64,000 nucleotides of DNA. Origin: Sphingomonas soli NBRC 100801. Lineage in GTDB: Bacteria; Pseudomonadota; Alphaproteobacteria; Sphingomonadales; Sphingomonadaceae. This document shows, piece after piece, positions 1 to 8,967 of this stretch. Both the position numbers and the translations under genes were made by a program. Under the pieces are notes generated by a model. The model was not told where the DNA came from, did no database searches, and saw only the letters and a program-made list of their open reading frames with translations. Within the stretch, counting starts at the first letter, position 1, and each line of letters begins with the position of its first letter. The DNA is taken from assembly GCF_001591025.1 (NCBI RefSeq), contig NZ_BCTZ01000009.1, forward strand, positions 1 through 64,000. The letters run 5' to 3'.

Positions 1-124
1 TTCGGGGAGGAATGAGGGTGCGGTCTGGACGTGCTGGCGGCGCGCAAGGGAGAAGCGGGACCCCGGGGTGACGAAAGAGGGGGGCGGCCTCGGCGTTGGC
101 TCTACAGCCTGACCGAAAACGGCT
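1..124. other. Intergenic left edge with REP-like half site
   Basis: No gene is visible. Around 55-75 the sequence GCGGGACCCCGGGGTGACGA resembles, in reverse complement, the repeat units at 10667-10691 and 21590-21675 (TCGTCACCCCGG core). It may be a degenerate REP-like unit downstream of the lipoprotein gene. Confidence 0.35.
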
Positions 125-520
125 TCATCGATCGTTGCGGCCGATGATCTGTGCGGTGCCGTCGGGGGCGATCGAGATGATATAGGCGGCCTTCGCGGCT
201 TCGATCTTGCCGCCGCAATTGGCGCGCCACACGGGCTTGCCGTCCTGATCGGGCAGGCGATCGGAGGACGTAACCCTTTGGCAGGTCAGATTGGCATCCT
301 CGATCGCGCGATAGAAGACGCCGTTGCGCTGGGCATCGTTGAGCGCGAGCACCTTGGCCGTGGCGTTGTCCGCCTCGGCGACATTGCCCGCGACATTTGC
401 TTCGGCGTTTGCCGCCTCGTCACTGTTGACGTTGGTGACGTTGCGCTCGGCTTCCGGCGCAATGCCGCCGCATCCGGCGAGCGCGACGGCAGCCAGAGCG
501 GGCAGGATCATCGTGCGCAT
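125..520 (-). CDS. Small putative lipoprotein of unknown function
   Basis: This is a 131-residue secreted protein. The N-terminus has a short hydrophobic segment followed by the lipobox LAGC at about residues 14-17, then an Asn/Ala/Glu-rich linker and a C-terminal domain of about 75 residues with two cysteines. The start at 520 is preferred over upstream codons because GAGGAG lies just before the ATG and the signal peptide begins there. I do not recognise the C-terminal domain. The lipobox suggests membrane anchoring in the periplasm. It sits just downstream of the amidohydrolase pair on the same strand, but the gap of about 55 bp does not establish an operon. Confidence 0.75.
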   Translation of the reverse strand: MRTMILPALAAVALAGCGGIAPEAERNVTNVNSDEAANAEANVAGNVAEADNATAKVLALNDAQRNGVFYRAIEDANLTCQRVTSSDRLPDQDGKPVWRANCGGKIEAAKAAYIISIAPDGTAQIIGRNDR

Positions 521-576
521 ATTCACTCCTCTACTTGCCGGTTCCCGGTTCAATGCCGGGCCGTAACCAAGGTTCC

Positions 577-1887
577 TCAACGTTCATAAGCCTTGGGCAG
601 CGCACCCTCGCCGGGCTTCCAATAGCGATCGCGCAGGCGCGACTGGCGGCTGGAGAGCGGCTGTTCGACGCCGTCGATGATGACGCTGACGGCATTGGTG
701 CCGATTTCGAGCGGATCGCCATCCCAGATCACGACATCGCCCCGGCGGCCCACGCGGAGCGAGCCATAATCCGCACCCATCCCCATGACCTCGGCAGGCC
801 TGGAGCTGATCGCCGCGAATGCCGCGCCCCAATCCAGCCCCGAAGCACCGGGGATGCGGCCAAGCGCGACGAGATTGCCGGCATATTGCTTCACCCAGCG
901 CGCCTGGCGGGCTTCGTCCTGCCCCAGCGTGCCGATCCCGACGAGCACGCCCGCCGCCTGCATCCGGCCGATATTGGACTGGGTGGCGGCAAGCTTTTCG
1001 AACGAGGAAGGCAGATCGCTGAGCGCATTGGCCATCACCGGCACGCCTGCCGCCGCGATCTCCCGCGCGACCATCCACCCTTCCGCCGCGCCGACCAGCA
1101 CGAGCTTGAGCGCGGGGAATTCGCGCTTGAGGCCAAGGACGACAAGGATATCCGACGCGCGCTCGACATGGACGAGCAACGGCATGGTGCCGCGAAGCAC
1201 CGGGACCAGCGCCTCCGCATCGGCGCGGGTGAGCAGCGAATCCTTTCCGCGATCAAGGAAGCTTGCCGGTGCGCGCTGATATGCCGCGACTTCGAACAGG
1301 GCGTTTCGGAACATGGCGATCGCCGCAGGGCGGCTGCCGCCCGCAGCGCGGCCACCGTCTTCGCCATATTCCATAAACTGGAAGGCGCGCGGACGCGACA
1401 CGGCATTGGCATCGCTGGCGAGATCGATCACCGCGCCCTGCCCCGCAAAGATCGAGCCGCTGCTGTTTTCCGGCGCGACGACGGCGCGGGTAACGCCCTC
1501 TGCCCGGTTGATCGCGATCGGCGTGCTGCGCGGATTGACCGCGGGCGCCACATCGAGCGCGGCGTGGAAGGGCGAGCTGCCCGCCGACGCATCGTTGGTG
1601 GTGCTGACCGCATCGACTTCGACAATGCCCATGCGGGTGAAGCCGGCGAAGATGCCGGGCGAGACCCATTTGCCGCCCGCATCGATCACGGGAATGCCCG
1701 CCGGCACCGCCACCCCTGCCCCGGCAGCGACGACGCGGCCGTCGCGGATGACGACGGTGCCGCCGTCGAGCGGCTGGCCGCCATCGCCGATGACAAGCTT
1801 TGCGTTGGTGATCGCCACGTTCTGGGCAGCGGCGGGCGCGGCAAGGCCGAGCGTGGTGGCGGCGGCGAGAAGGAGTGCGCGCTTCAT
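577..1887 (-). CDS. Secreted amidohydrolase-family protein lacking the HxH metal site
   Basis: This 436-residue protein has a signal peptide (cleavage after about residue 22, AAAQ) and the composite-domain fold of imidazolonepropionase-like amidohydrolases. The N-terminal beta-sandwich carries a DGG-TVVIRDGRV strand and the C-terminus ends with the family block R-GRRGDVVIWDGDPLE. In active members a VIDVHSH-type strand supplies two metal-binding histidines. Here the aligned segment is PGIFAGFTRMG (residues 78-87), with Phe83 and Arg85 in those places. It is therefore probably inactive or a partner subunit. The ATG overlaps the TGA of the upstream amidohydrolase (TGATG), so the two are translationally coupled. 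That argues for a heteromeric complex or a chaperoning role rather than an independent enzyme. Confidence 0.85.
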   Translation of the reverse strand: MKRALLLAAATTLGLAAPAAAQNVAITNAKLVIGDGGQPLDGGTVVIRDGRVVAAGAGVAVPAGIPVIDAGGKWVSPGIFAGFTRMGIVEVDAVSTTNDASAGSSPFHAALDVAPAVNPRSTPIAINRAEGVTRAVVAPENSSGSIFAGQGAVIDLASDANAVSRPRAFQFMEYGEDGGRAAGGSRPAAIAMFRNALFEVAAYQRAPASFLDRGKDSLLTRADAEALVPVLRGTMPLLVHVERASDILVVLGLKREFPALKLVLVGAAEGWMVAREIAAAGVPVMANALSDLPSSFEKLAATQSNIGRMQAAGVLVGIGTLGQDEARQARWVKQYAGNLVALGRIPGASGLDWGAAFAAISSRPAEVMGMGADYGSLRVGRRGDVVIWDGDPLEIGTNAVSVIIDGVEQPLSSRQSRLRDRYWKPGEGALPKAYER

Positions 1888-3305
1888 CACTTCACATCCC
1901 CTTCGCCCGGCTGGCCAAGCTCGAAATCGGATACCGGCCGCTTTCGCGGATCATTGGCATCATAGAGCAAGGCGCCATCGACCCAGACCATCTGCGGGCG
2001 GGTGTACACACTGTAGGGATTGCCGTTCCACAGCACGACATCGGCCATCTTGCCGGGCTTCAGGCTGCCGGTGCGATCGTCGATGCCGAGCGCCTTTGCA
2101 GGATTGATCGCGAGCCATTTCCACGCGGCTTCCTCGCTGATCGCGAAACCGCCCTTCAAGCCGGCGGCGCGCGCCTTGGCTACTTCCTGATTGAGCCGCT
2201 GGATGCCGTTTTCGTCATCCGAATGGATCATCGCGCAGGCGCCTTCCTTATCCAGGATGGCGAGGTTTTCGCTGACCGCGTCATAGGCTTCCATCTTGAA
2301 GCCGTACCAATCGGCCCAGACCGCTGCGCAGGCACCGTTCGCCTTGAGCAGATCGGCGATCTTGTACGCTTCGATCGCGTGGTGGAACGCCGTGACCTTG
2401 TAGCCAAACTCCTTGGCCATATCCATGACGATGGCCATCTCGTCGGCGCGGTAGCAATGGTTGTGGACGAGGATCTCGCCGTCGAGCACGCCGCGCAGCG
2501 TATCCATCGCCATGTCGCGCGAGGGGGGCTCGCCGCCCTTTTCCTCATATTTGTCCCAGCGGCGCTTATATTCCTGCGCGCGCGCCCAGGTCTGGCGATC
2601 GACCGCGATATTGCCCATGCGGGTGGAGGGCGCGCGGCCCTTTCCGCCATAGACGCGCTTGGGGTTCTCACCGCACGCCATCTTCAGACCGTAAGGCGCC
2701 TGGGGGAACTTCATCGCCTGCATCGTGCGGGCGTAGACGTTCTTGAGTGTGACCGAGCGGCCGCCGAACAGGTTCGCCGAGCCGGGCAGGACCTGGAGCG
2801 TGGTGACGCCGCCATTGGCAAGCGCGCGGCCAAAGCCGGGATCCTGCGGCCAGACGCTATGTTCTGCCCAAACTTCCGACGTGACGGGCGAGGTCGCTTC
2901 GTTGCCGTCCGAATGCGCCTGGACGCCGGGCGAAGGATAATCGCCGAGATGGCTGTGCACGTCGATCACGCCGGGGGTGAGATACTTGCCGGTGCCGTCG
3001 ATCACCGTGACGCCCGGCTCCGCGGCCAGATCCTTGCCCAATGCGACGATCTTGCCGTCACGGAACAGGACCGAGCCGTTATCGATCCGTCCCCCTTCGC
3101 CATCGAAGATCGTCACATGCGTGACGAGCGTCGGCGCGCCGGGATAGGCGCGATAGGTGGAGGGATAGGGATCGTGATCATAGCCCTTCCCCTTGCCGGG
3201 GCCCGAGGGGGCGGGATCCGAAGCGGCCGTCTGCGCCTTGCCGCCATTCGCGGCGCACGCCGAAAGCGCAACCGCGGCGCCCAGGAGGAGGGTCGTTCGT
3301 ATCAA
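1887..3305 (-). CDS. Secreted lipoprotein amidohydrolase (metal-dependent)
   Basis: This 472-residue amidohydrolase-superfamily enzyme begins with a lipoprotein signal (LSAC, Cys17). Metal and catalytic residues are visible: the DVHSH motif (His117, His119), further histidines in LVHNHCYR and AFHH, and the aspartate in MIHSDDE. The C-terminus has the family signature G-LKPGKMADVVLWNGNP. The start codon is TTG at 3305 with GAAGGGA about 9 bp upstream. Related proteins are periplasmic peptidases or cyclic-amide hydrolases, but the substrate cannot be read from sequence. It is the first gene of a two-gene operon with the degenerate paralogue at 577-1887. Confidence 0.88.
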   Translation of the reverse strand: MIRTTLLLGAAVALSACAANGGKAQTAASDPAPSGPGKGKGYDHDPYPSTYRAYPGAPTLVTHVTIFDGEGGRIDNGSVLFRDGKIVALGKDLAAEPGVTVIDGTGKYLTPGVIDVHSHLGDYPSPGVQAHSDGNEATSPVTSEVWAEHSVWPQDPGFGRALANGGVTTLQVLPGSANLFGGRSVTLKNVYARTMQAMKFPQAPYGLKMACGENPKRVYGGKGRAPSTRMGNIAVDRQTWARAQEYKRRWDKYEEKGGEPPSRDMAMDTLRGVLDGEILVHNHCYRADEMAIVMDMAKEFGYKVTAFHHAIEAYKIADLLKANGACAAVWADWYGFKMEAYDAVSENLAILDKEGACAMIHSDDENGIQRLNQEVAKARAAGLKGGFAISEEAAWKWLAINPAKALGIDDRTGSLKPGKMADVVLWNGNPYSVYTRPQMVWVDGALLYDANDPRKRPVSDFELGQPGEGDVK

Positions 3306-3475
3306 GCTGGATTCCCTTCACAAACGCTTGCGCTCGTTACGGCGCTGTAGCGGATTGATCGCGCCGCCGGAACGCTTTGGCAAGATGCAGCCATATTGGC
3401 GAGGTTTCCGGCATAAAGGCATTAGACTTTGCCATTCTGGGTACTTAGCGTGGCTCTCCGAGAGAGGGCGGTGCA

Positions 3476-5839
3476 TTGACGGTGGCTGCGGGGAATTGGC
3501 CGGTTGGCAGGAAGGCTGCGGCGGGCTTTGCCGCCCTGGCCAGCCTTGGCAGCATCCTCGCTTTCTCGGGCTGGGTTCTCGACGCCCCGCTGCTGCGATC
3601 GTTCGGCCTCGTCCATATGCCGGCGTTTCCGCTGACCGCGATCGGCTTTCTCTTCCTGTCGCTCGGCTTCGTCGCGGTGATAGGCGGCGAGACCAAGGCC
3701 GCCCGCCTGCTGTGGGTGGGGCCGATTGCGATCGGCTGCACCGCGCTCGTGCAGAACCTGACCGGCACCGATCTGGGCGTGGATCTGCTGCTCTTCGGCG
3801 ATTCGGTTCGCGATTATGCACATCTGCATCCCGGGCGGCCGGGCGCGACGCCGACGACGATCTTCCTGCTGCTGGGTGCCGCGGCATGGGTTTCGAGCAC
3901 CAGGCGCTGGCAGCGCGACGAAATCGCCAGCGCGATGGCGAGCGCCGTGCTGGCGATAGGCTCCGCCACGGCGGTGGTGATCCTGTTCACCACACCGGAA
4001 GAGCCGCACTCCCAGCTATACCGGATTTCCGCGCCGACCGCGTTGATCTCGCTGTGCCTGATCGTCGCATATGTGCTGTGGCAGCGCGGCTTTGGCTGGC
4101 CGAAGCTGATCGGATCCAACCGCGCCGAATCGCGATTGCTGCGGGTGATGCTGCCTGCAGCGTTGCTGATCCCGCTGATCCCGGCGCTGCTGGGCGCCAC
4201 GCTGGAGATGATGGACCTGTCGTCGCGGCTGTCGACCAGGCTCATCGTGATGCTGTCGAACATCGCGCTGGTGGGGCTGATCGCCTATTGGGCGGTGCGG
4301 CGCGTCGCGCGCGACCAGCAGGCGCTGATCGAAACGGTGGAGGCGCTGCGTGCCAGCGAGACCCGGCTGGCCACCGCCACTTCCGCCGCCGAACTGGGCG
4401 TGTTCGAATGGAATGCGGCGAGCGGCCGCATCAGCTGGTCGCCCGGCACCGAAGAGCGCCTGGGGCTGGCGCCCGGCTCCATGCCGGACTTCGACAGCTG
4501 GGCGGGGCTGATCGAGCCCGAGGATTTCGAGGCTGCGGCGGCGGCGCTGGCGGAAGCCGCGGCCCAGCACAGCGACCGCTTCGCCTATCGCTACCGGTTT
4601 CGCACGAAGAATGGCGATGTGCGGGTCGTGCAGGGAGCGTCGCACATCTTCTACAACGATGCGGGCGAGCTGACGCGCACCGTGGGCGTGCTGGTCAACG
4701 TGACCGAACAGGAGGAACGCGAAGCCGCGCTGCGCGGTCGCGAGGCGCAGCTGCGCTCGATCCTGGACACGGTGCCCGACGCCATGGTCGTGGTCGATGA
4801 GGATGGGCTGATCCGCCAGTTCAGCGCGACGGCCGAGGCGCTGTGGGGCTATCGCGCCGAAGAGGTGATCGGCCAGCACAACAGCGTCCTCGCGCCCAAG
4901 GACCAGATCACCCAAACCAGCGCGAAGCTGGCCGAATTGATCAACAATCAGCAAAGCGGCGCGACGATCCCCGCCGAGGGCGAGGCGGCCGATGGCAGGC
5001 GCTTCCCGCTGGAGCTGCGCGCGGGGCTGGCGCGCGTCGAGGGAAAGCTGCTGCTGACGATATTCGCGCGCGACCTGAGCGAGCAGGTCGCTACCGAGGA
5101 GCGGCTGAGCCACCTGAATGCCGAGCTGGCGCATGTCGCGCGCCTGAGCGCGATGAGCGAGCTGGCAGCCGATCTGGCGCACGAGCTAAACCAGCCGCTG
5201 AGCGCCGCGACCAATTTCCTGGCCGCGGCGCAGGTGCTTACCGACCGCGGCGCGGATATCGAGCGGATCGGCGAACTGCTGGGCATGGCGAACACCCAGA
5301 CGCTGCGCGCGGGCGAGATAATCCGGCGGCTGCGCGCGTTCATGGCGCGCGGCGAAGTCGAAAGCCGACCGGAATCGGTGCCGCAGACGCTGCGCGAGGC
5401 AGTGGAACTGATTCTGGTCGGCACCGGCCGGCTCCACATCCAGGTGATATATGATCTCGATCCGGAGGCGGAATGGATGCTGGCGGACCGCGTCCAAGTC
5501 CAGCAGGTCTTAGTCAATTTATTGCGCAACTCTGTTTATGTTCTGCGTAACGTGGAGACGAGCGCGCGCCAGATCACATTGCGATCGCGCAAGGTGGCGG
5601 GCAATATGGTAGAAATCGAGATCGCCGATACCGGACCGGGGATTCCGGAATCACTTGTCAATCAACTATTCTCGAGATTTACCACAACGAAGAGCGAAAG
5701 GGGCGGAATGGGCATTGGTCTTTCGATCAGTAAGCGTATCATCGAAGCACATGGCGGCGAGCTGAAAGCAGATAATCGGCCGGAAGGGGGGGCATCCTTC
5801 CGTTTCACTGTACCTGCGTTCGAGGAGGTGGAAGCATGA
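3476..5839 (+). CDS. Membrane-bound PAS sensor histidine kinase, FixL-like
   Basis: This 787-residue sensor kinase has about eight hydrophobic segments in residues 15-275, two PAS domains (about 295-415 and 420-540), and a FixL-type dimerisation box SELAADLAHELNQPL with phospho-acceptor His569. A HATPase domain follows, with NLLRNS, DTGPGIP and the GIGLSISK box. The second PAS resembles FixL but has no histidine in the region where FixL binds heme, so oxygen sensing through heme is unlikely. The start is TTG at 3476 after a GAGGG site. Its stop overlaps the ATG of the response regulator (ATGA), so they form a translationally coupled pair. The signal is unknown. Confidence 0.9.
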   Translation: MTVAAGNWPVGRKAAAGFAALASLGSILAFSGWVLDAPLLRSFGLVHMPAFPLTAIGFLFLSLGFVAVIGGETKAARLLWVGPIAIGCTALVQNLTGTDLGVDLLLFGDSVRDYAHLHPGRPGATPTTIFLLLGAAAWVSSTRRWQRDEIASAMASAVLAIGSATAVVILFTTPEEPHSQLYRISAPTALISLCLIVAYVLWQRGFGWPKLIGSNRAESRLLRVMLPAALLIPLIPALLGATLEMMDLSSRLSTRLIVMLSNIALVGLIAYWAVRRVARDQQALIETVEALRASETRLATATSAAELGVFEWNAASGRISWSPGTEERLGLAPGSMPDFDSWAGLIEPEDFEAAAAALAEAAAQHSDRFAYRYRFRTKNGDVRVVQGASHIFYNDAGELTRTVGVLVNVTEQEEREAALRGREAQLRSILDTVPDAMVVVDEDGLIRQFSATAEALWGYRAEEVIGQHNSVLAPKDQITQTSAKLAELINNQQSGATIPAEGEAADGRRFPLELRAGLARVEGKLLLTIFARDLSEQVATEERLSHLNAELAHVARLSAMSELAADLAHELNQPLSAATNFLAAAQVLTDRGADIERIGELLGMANTQTLRAGEIIRRLRAFMARGEVESRPESVPQTLREAVELILVGTGRLHIQVIYDLDPEAEWMLADRVQVQQVLVNLLRNSVYVLRNVETSARQITLRSRKVAGNMVEIEIADTGPGIPESLVNQLFSRFTTTKSERGGMGIGLSISKRIIEAHGGELKADNRPEGGASFRFTVPAFEEVEA

Positions 5840-6450
5840 CCAAGACCATCTACATCGTTGACGACGACGACGCGGTCCGCGCCTCGCTCCACACCCTGCT
5901 GTCAGTGCAATCCGACATGATCATACGCGGCTTCCGATCGGGCGACGCATTTCTGGCGGAGATGCCCGATCTCGACCCCGGCGTGCTGCTGCTCGACTTC
6001 CATATGCCGGGTTCAACCGGCCTGGACGTGCTCACCCGGCTGAATCGCGACGTGAAGTTCGTGCCCATCATCCTGACCGGCCAGGGCAATGTCAGCCTGG
6101 CGGTGCAGGCGATGAAGGCCGGCGCGCTCGACTTCGTCGAGAAGCCCTATGACGCACGCACGCTGATGGACGTCATCGACCATGCCTTTGCCCAATTGGA
6201 GCAAGGCGGCGAGGCGGAAGCGCGCGCGCAGGCGGCGCGCGCGAAGATCGCCACGCTTTCCCCGCGCGAAGCCGATACGCTGAGGGGCCTGATCGAAGGG
6301 CGATCGAACAAGGTGATCGCCTATGAACTCGATATCAGCCCGCGCACCGTGGAGATCTACCGCGCCAATCTGATGGAGAAGTTGCAGGTCCGCAGCCTTT
6401 CGGAAGCGCTTCGCATCGCTTTCGCTGCGGGGATGCTGCCGAACCTTTAG
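5836..6450 (+). CDS. FixJ-family response regulator
   Basis: This 204-residue protein has an N-terminal receiver domain (acidic pocket VDDDDA, phospho-acceptor Asp54 in LLLDFHMP, Lys in VEKPYD) and a C-terminal LuxR/FixJ helix-turn-helix (LSPREADTLRGLIEG and SPRTVEIYRANLMEKL). A GAGGAGG ribosome-binding site lies inside the end of the kinase gene, and the ATG overlaps the kinase stop. It is the cognate partner of the upstream FixL-like kinase and should activate transcription when phosphorylated. Its targets are not evident in the window. Confidence 0.93.
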   Translation: MTKTIYIVDDDDAVRASLHTLLSVQSDMIIRGFRSGDAFLAEMPDLDPGVLLLDFHMPGSTGLDVLTRLNRDVKFVPIILTGQGNVSLAVQAMKAGALDFVEKPYDARTLMDVIDHAFAQLEQGGEAEARAQAARAKIATLSPREADTLRGLIEGRSNKVIAYELDISPRTVEIYRANLMEKLQVRSLSEALRIAFAAGMLPNL

Positions 6451-6495
6451 CCCCTTCCATCGTGCAAGGGGGGGAAGCCGGTTTGCCGCAGTCTG

Positions 6496-6532
6496 GAGTC
6501 GTTTTGCCGTGAGGGTGCAGGCCGAACGACTC
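6496..6532. terminator. Possible bidirectional terminator hairpin
   Basis: The arms GAGTCGTT (6496-6503) and AACGACTC (6525-6532) are perfectly complementary and lie between the convergent ends of the response regulator and the gene at 6555. There is no clear T-run, so this is only a plausible terminator. Confidence 0.4.
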
Positions 6533-6554
6533 TAGCCCGGCAGCGCCGGATCGT

Positions 6555-6917
6555 TCAGCGGGCGGCATCCAGGGTCTGCCATTCGGGGAGCAGCGCTTCC
6601 AGCGCCGCCGCCCCTGCGCGCTCGATATGAACGAGATGAGGGTATTTGCCCGCGGGCGGAGCTTCAGGCGAGATAAGCACCAGCCGGGCCCAGCGCGGAT
6701 CGGCGGCAAGCGCCGCGACGCCGCCTTCATGGCTGCTCACCGCAGCTTCGTCCGCGATCAGAACCATCGGCCGGCTGCCGTAGCGGGCAAGCCGGGGATC
6801 GCTGAGATTATCGGCGGTCAGCATGTCCGCCCCCGCCATTGAGAGGCGGGCGACAAGCGTAGTGCGGAGTCCGGTTTCGCTGACAATGACAACGAGGAGA
6901 AAGGGTGCCGAGGCCAC
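6555..6917 (-). CDS. Small receiver-like protein of unknown function
   Basis: This protein of about 120 residues has alternating hydrophobic strands and helices reminiscent of a CheY receiver: LLVVIVSE, ADMLTADN, MVLIADEAA, RLVLIS and HLVHIERAG in order. It has an Asp in the third strand but no paired acidic residues after strand one, so phosphorylation is doubtful. The start is uncertain. A GTG at 6917 directly precedes the first strand, while the frame stays open to a GTG at 6971. No good ribosome-binding site is seen. It lies convergent to the FixJ-like regulator. Confidence 0.55.
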   Translation of the reverse strand: MASAPFLLVVIVSETGLRTTLVARLSMAGADMLTADNLSDPRLARYGSRPMVLIADEAAVSSHEGGVAALAADPRWARLVLISPEAPPAGKYPHLVHIERAGAAALEALLPEWQTLDAAR

Positions 6918-7048
6918 GAAGCATCCGGTGTTTAGGGAGCTCGAACAATAGGAGCGAGCCGACCGCCGCACGCCTACGGAATTCTCCGGAAGCTCCGTCT
7001 CTATGAGGGACTCCCGTGACTTGTCACGCGGGCCTGCTAAAGGGGTGC

Positions 7049-7717
7049 ATGGGCATCATCGTCGCGATCGAAGGGGCCGACGGGGTCGGCAAGAACACCA
7101 CGTCCAACGGGCTGTGCGCCGCGCTCAACGCCGCGGGCCGCAAGGCGGAGGTGATCGGCTTCCCCCGCTATGGCGAGACCGTCGCGGGCGTGACGATCGG
7201 GCGCTATCTGGCCGGGGACATGCCGGTGAAGGTGACGCCGCACGCCGCCGCCACCCTCTATGCGCTGGACCGGTTCGAATGGCGCGAGGCCATCCTGGCG
7301 GCGGCGGCGGCCAATGACGTGCTGATCTTCGATCGCTATGTCGCGTCGAACATGGCCTATCAGGGCGCGCGCGTGCCCGCCGAGGAAAGCCGCGCGCTGA
7401 TGGAATGGATCCTGGCGCTGGAGACCGGGCAGTTCGCCCTGCCCGCCCCTACCCTCTCACTCTATCTCGATACGCCGTGGGAACTCGCCAAGGCGATGAT
7501 CCTGCAAAAGGCCGAACGCAGCTATACCGCCAAAAGCTATGACGAATATGAAGCGGATGTCGCGCTCCAGCAGCGCGTGCGCGCCAATTATGAAGCGATC
7601 GTCGAGGTGGGTCTGCTCGGCCCGTGGCGAATTGTGCGCGCGAGCGAAGGCGGCGCGATGCGCCCGCCCCAGGCAATTGTCGCCGAAATAATCGACCACC
7701 TCGCCACCCTGGGCTGA
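7049..7717 (+). CDS. Thymidylate-kinase-like nucleoside monophosphate kinase
   Basis: This 222-residue P-loop kinase is similar to dTMP kinase, which converts dTMP to dTDP. The Walker A is GADGVGKNTT (residues 9-18), with Asn16 where Ser is usual after the Lys. The DRY motif (FDRYVASNMAYQG) and the basic segment around QKAERSY are present. ATG 7049 is chosen because AAAGGGG precedes it and the first strand starts at once. Frame-compatible upstream codons add a tail without homology. Many bacteria carry one housekeeping tmk near holB. This copy is isolated and next to the xylose genes, so it may be a second copy or a divergent nucleotide kinase. Confidence 0.8.
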   Translation: MGIIVAIEGADGVGKNTTSNGLCAALNAAGRKAEVIGFPRYGETVAGVTIGRYLAGDMPVKVTPHAAATLYALDRFEWREAILAAAAANDVLIFDRYVASNMAYQGARVPAEESRALMEWILALETGQFALPAPTLSLYLDTPWELAKAMILQKAERSYTAKSYDEYEADVALQQRVRANYEAIVEVGLLGPWRIVRASEGGAMRPPQAIVAEIIDHLATLG

Positions 7718-7729
7718 TTAGCGCTAACA
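7716..7729. promoter_or_regulatory. XylR operator, site 1 of xylX
   Basis: GATTAGCGCTAACA contains the 10-bp palindrome TTAGCGCTAA and matches the TGNTAGCGCTANCA pattern seen seven times in the window. It lies upstream of a TTGACA hexamer (7743-7748). Confidence 0.8.
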
Positions 7730-7742
7730 TCCGCACAGACGC

Positions 7743-7783
7743 TTGACACCGCCCTCCTGCGCAAGCACATGGTAGCGCTATCA
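7743..7783 (+). promoter_or_regulatory. xylX promoter with second XylR operator
   Basis: TTGACA at 7743-7748 is a good -35 hexamer. The operator TGGTAGCGCTATCA (7770-7783) falls where the -10 and start point would be. Together with the site at 7716-7729 it brackets the promoter, a typical repression arrangement for a LacI-family protein. Confidence 0.75.
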
Positions 7784-7791
7784 AAAGGCGA

Positions 7792-8928
7792 TTGGGGCAG
7801 AGGAACTTGAAGGCGTCTCCGGCGGACATACTGCCTGCGGATCATGCGCAGGCGATTCTGGTGGGCCGTATCCAGACGGATGCCGGCCCCAGCCCCGTCG
7901 TGCTGCGCGGCGGACAGCTATTCGACGTCTCACGGAGCGCCCCGACCGTGGCCGATCTGCTCGAACGCGGCGATGCCGCGACGGTCCCCGGCGAAATGGT
8001 ATGCGCCGCCGACGCGATCGGCAGCGAGAACGGACCGCAACTGCTCGCACCGATCGACCTGCAGTGCATCAAGGCGTGCGGCGTGACTTTCGCGCTCTCG
8101 GCGATCGAGCGGGTGATCGAGGAACGCGCGCGCGGCGATTCCGCCCGCGCCAACGCGATTCGCGGCGAGCTGGAGGCCAAGGTCGGCTCGATCCGCTCGG
8201 TCGTGCCCGGCAGCGAGGAAGCCGCGAAGCTCAAGGCCGCGCTGATCGAAGCCGGGATGTGGTCGCAATATCTGGAAGTCGCGATCGGCCCGGATGCCGA
8301 AGTGTTCACCAAGGCGCCGGTCCTTTCGGCCATGGGCTGGGGCGCCGATATCGGCGTGCGTTCGGACAGCGACTGGAACAATCCCGAGCCCGAGGTCGTG
8401 CTCGTCGTCGATCGCCACGGAAACCCTCGCGGCGCGATGCTGGGCAATGACGTGAACCTGCGCGATTTCGAGGGGCGCAGCGCGCTGCTGCTCGGCAAGG
8501 CCAAGGACAATAACGCCTCGACCTCGCTGGGGCCGTTCATCCGCCTGTTCGACGATCATTTCACGATGGACGATGTGCGATCCGCCGAGATCGACCTGAC
8601 CATCGACGGGCCCGAGGGCTACCGGCTCGAGGGCACGAACAAGATGAGCCAGATCAGCCGCGATCCGACCGATCTGGTGCGGCAGACGCTGAGCGAGCAT
8701 CAGTATCCGGACGGCTTTGCACTGTTCCTCGGCACGCTGTTCGCCCCGATCCAGGACCGCGACCATCCGGGCCGCGGCTTCACGCACAAGGACGGCGACG
8801 TCGTCCGCATTTCCACGCCGAAGCTCGGCAGCCTGACCAACCGCGTGACCACGTCCAAGGCCGCTCCTCCATGGGAGTTCGGCATCCGTGACCTGATGCG
8901 CAACCTCGCCGGCCGCGGCCTCCTTTGA
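7792..8928 (+). CDS. xylX: 2-keto-3-deoxy-D-xylonate dehydratase, FAH superfamily
   Basis: This 378-residue fumarylacetoacetate-hydrolase-superfamily enzyme closely resembles Caulobacter XylX over its full length, as I recall that sequence. Shared blocks include LLAPIDLQCIKACGVTFA, IERVIEERARGD, WNNPEPEVVL, LGNDVNLRDFEGRSALL, KAKDNNAS and QYPDGFALFLGT. It dehydrates 2-keto-3-deoxy-D-xylonate to alpha-ketoglutarate semialdehyde in the cytoplasm. The start is taken as TTG 7792, and a second TTG at 7807 is possible. It is the first gene of xylX-xylB-xylC, preceded by two XylR operators. Caulobacter has xylA next to it, but no such dehydrogenase is present here. Confidence 0.92.
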   Translation: MGQRNLKASPADILPADHAQAILVGRIQTDAGPSPVVLRGGQLFDVSRSAPTVADLLERGDAATVPGEMVCAADAIGSENGPQLLAPIDLQCIKACGVTFALSAIERVIEERARGDSARANAIRGELEAKVGSIRSVVPGSEEAAKLKAALIEAGMWSQYLEVAIGPDAEVFTKAPVLSAMGWGADIGVRSDSDWNNPEPEVVLVVDRHGNPRGAMLGNDVNLRDFEGRSALLLGKAKDNNASTSLGPFIRLFDDHFTMDDVRSAEIDLTIDGPEGYRLEGTNKMSQISRDPTDLVRQTLSEHQYPDGFALFLGTLFAPIQDRDHPGRGFTHKDGDVVRISTPKLGSLTNRVTTSKAAPPWEFGIRDLMRNLAGRGLL

Positions 8929-8967
8929 CCGCCCGCGCCCTCCCTTTCTCCAAGGTATATTCGTTCC

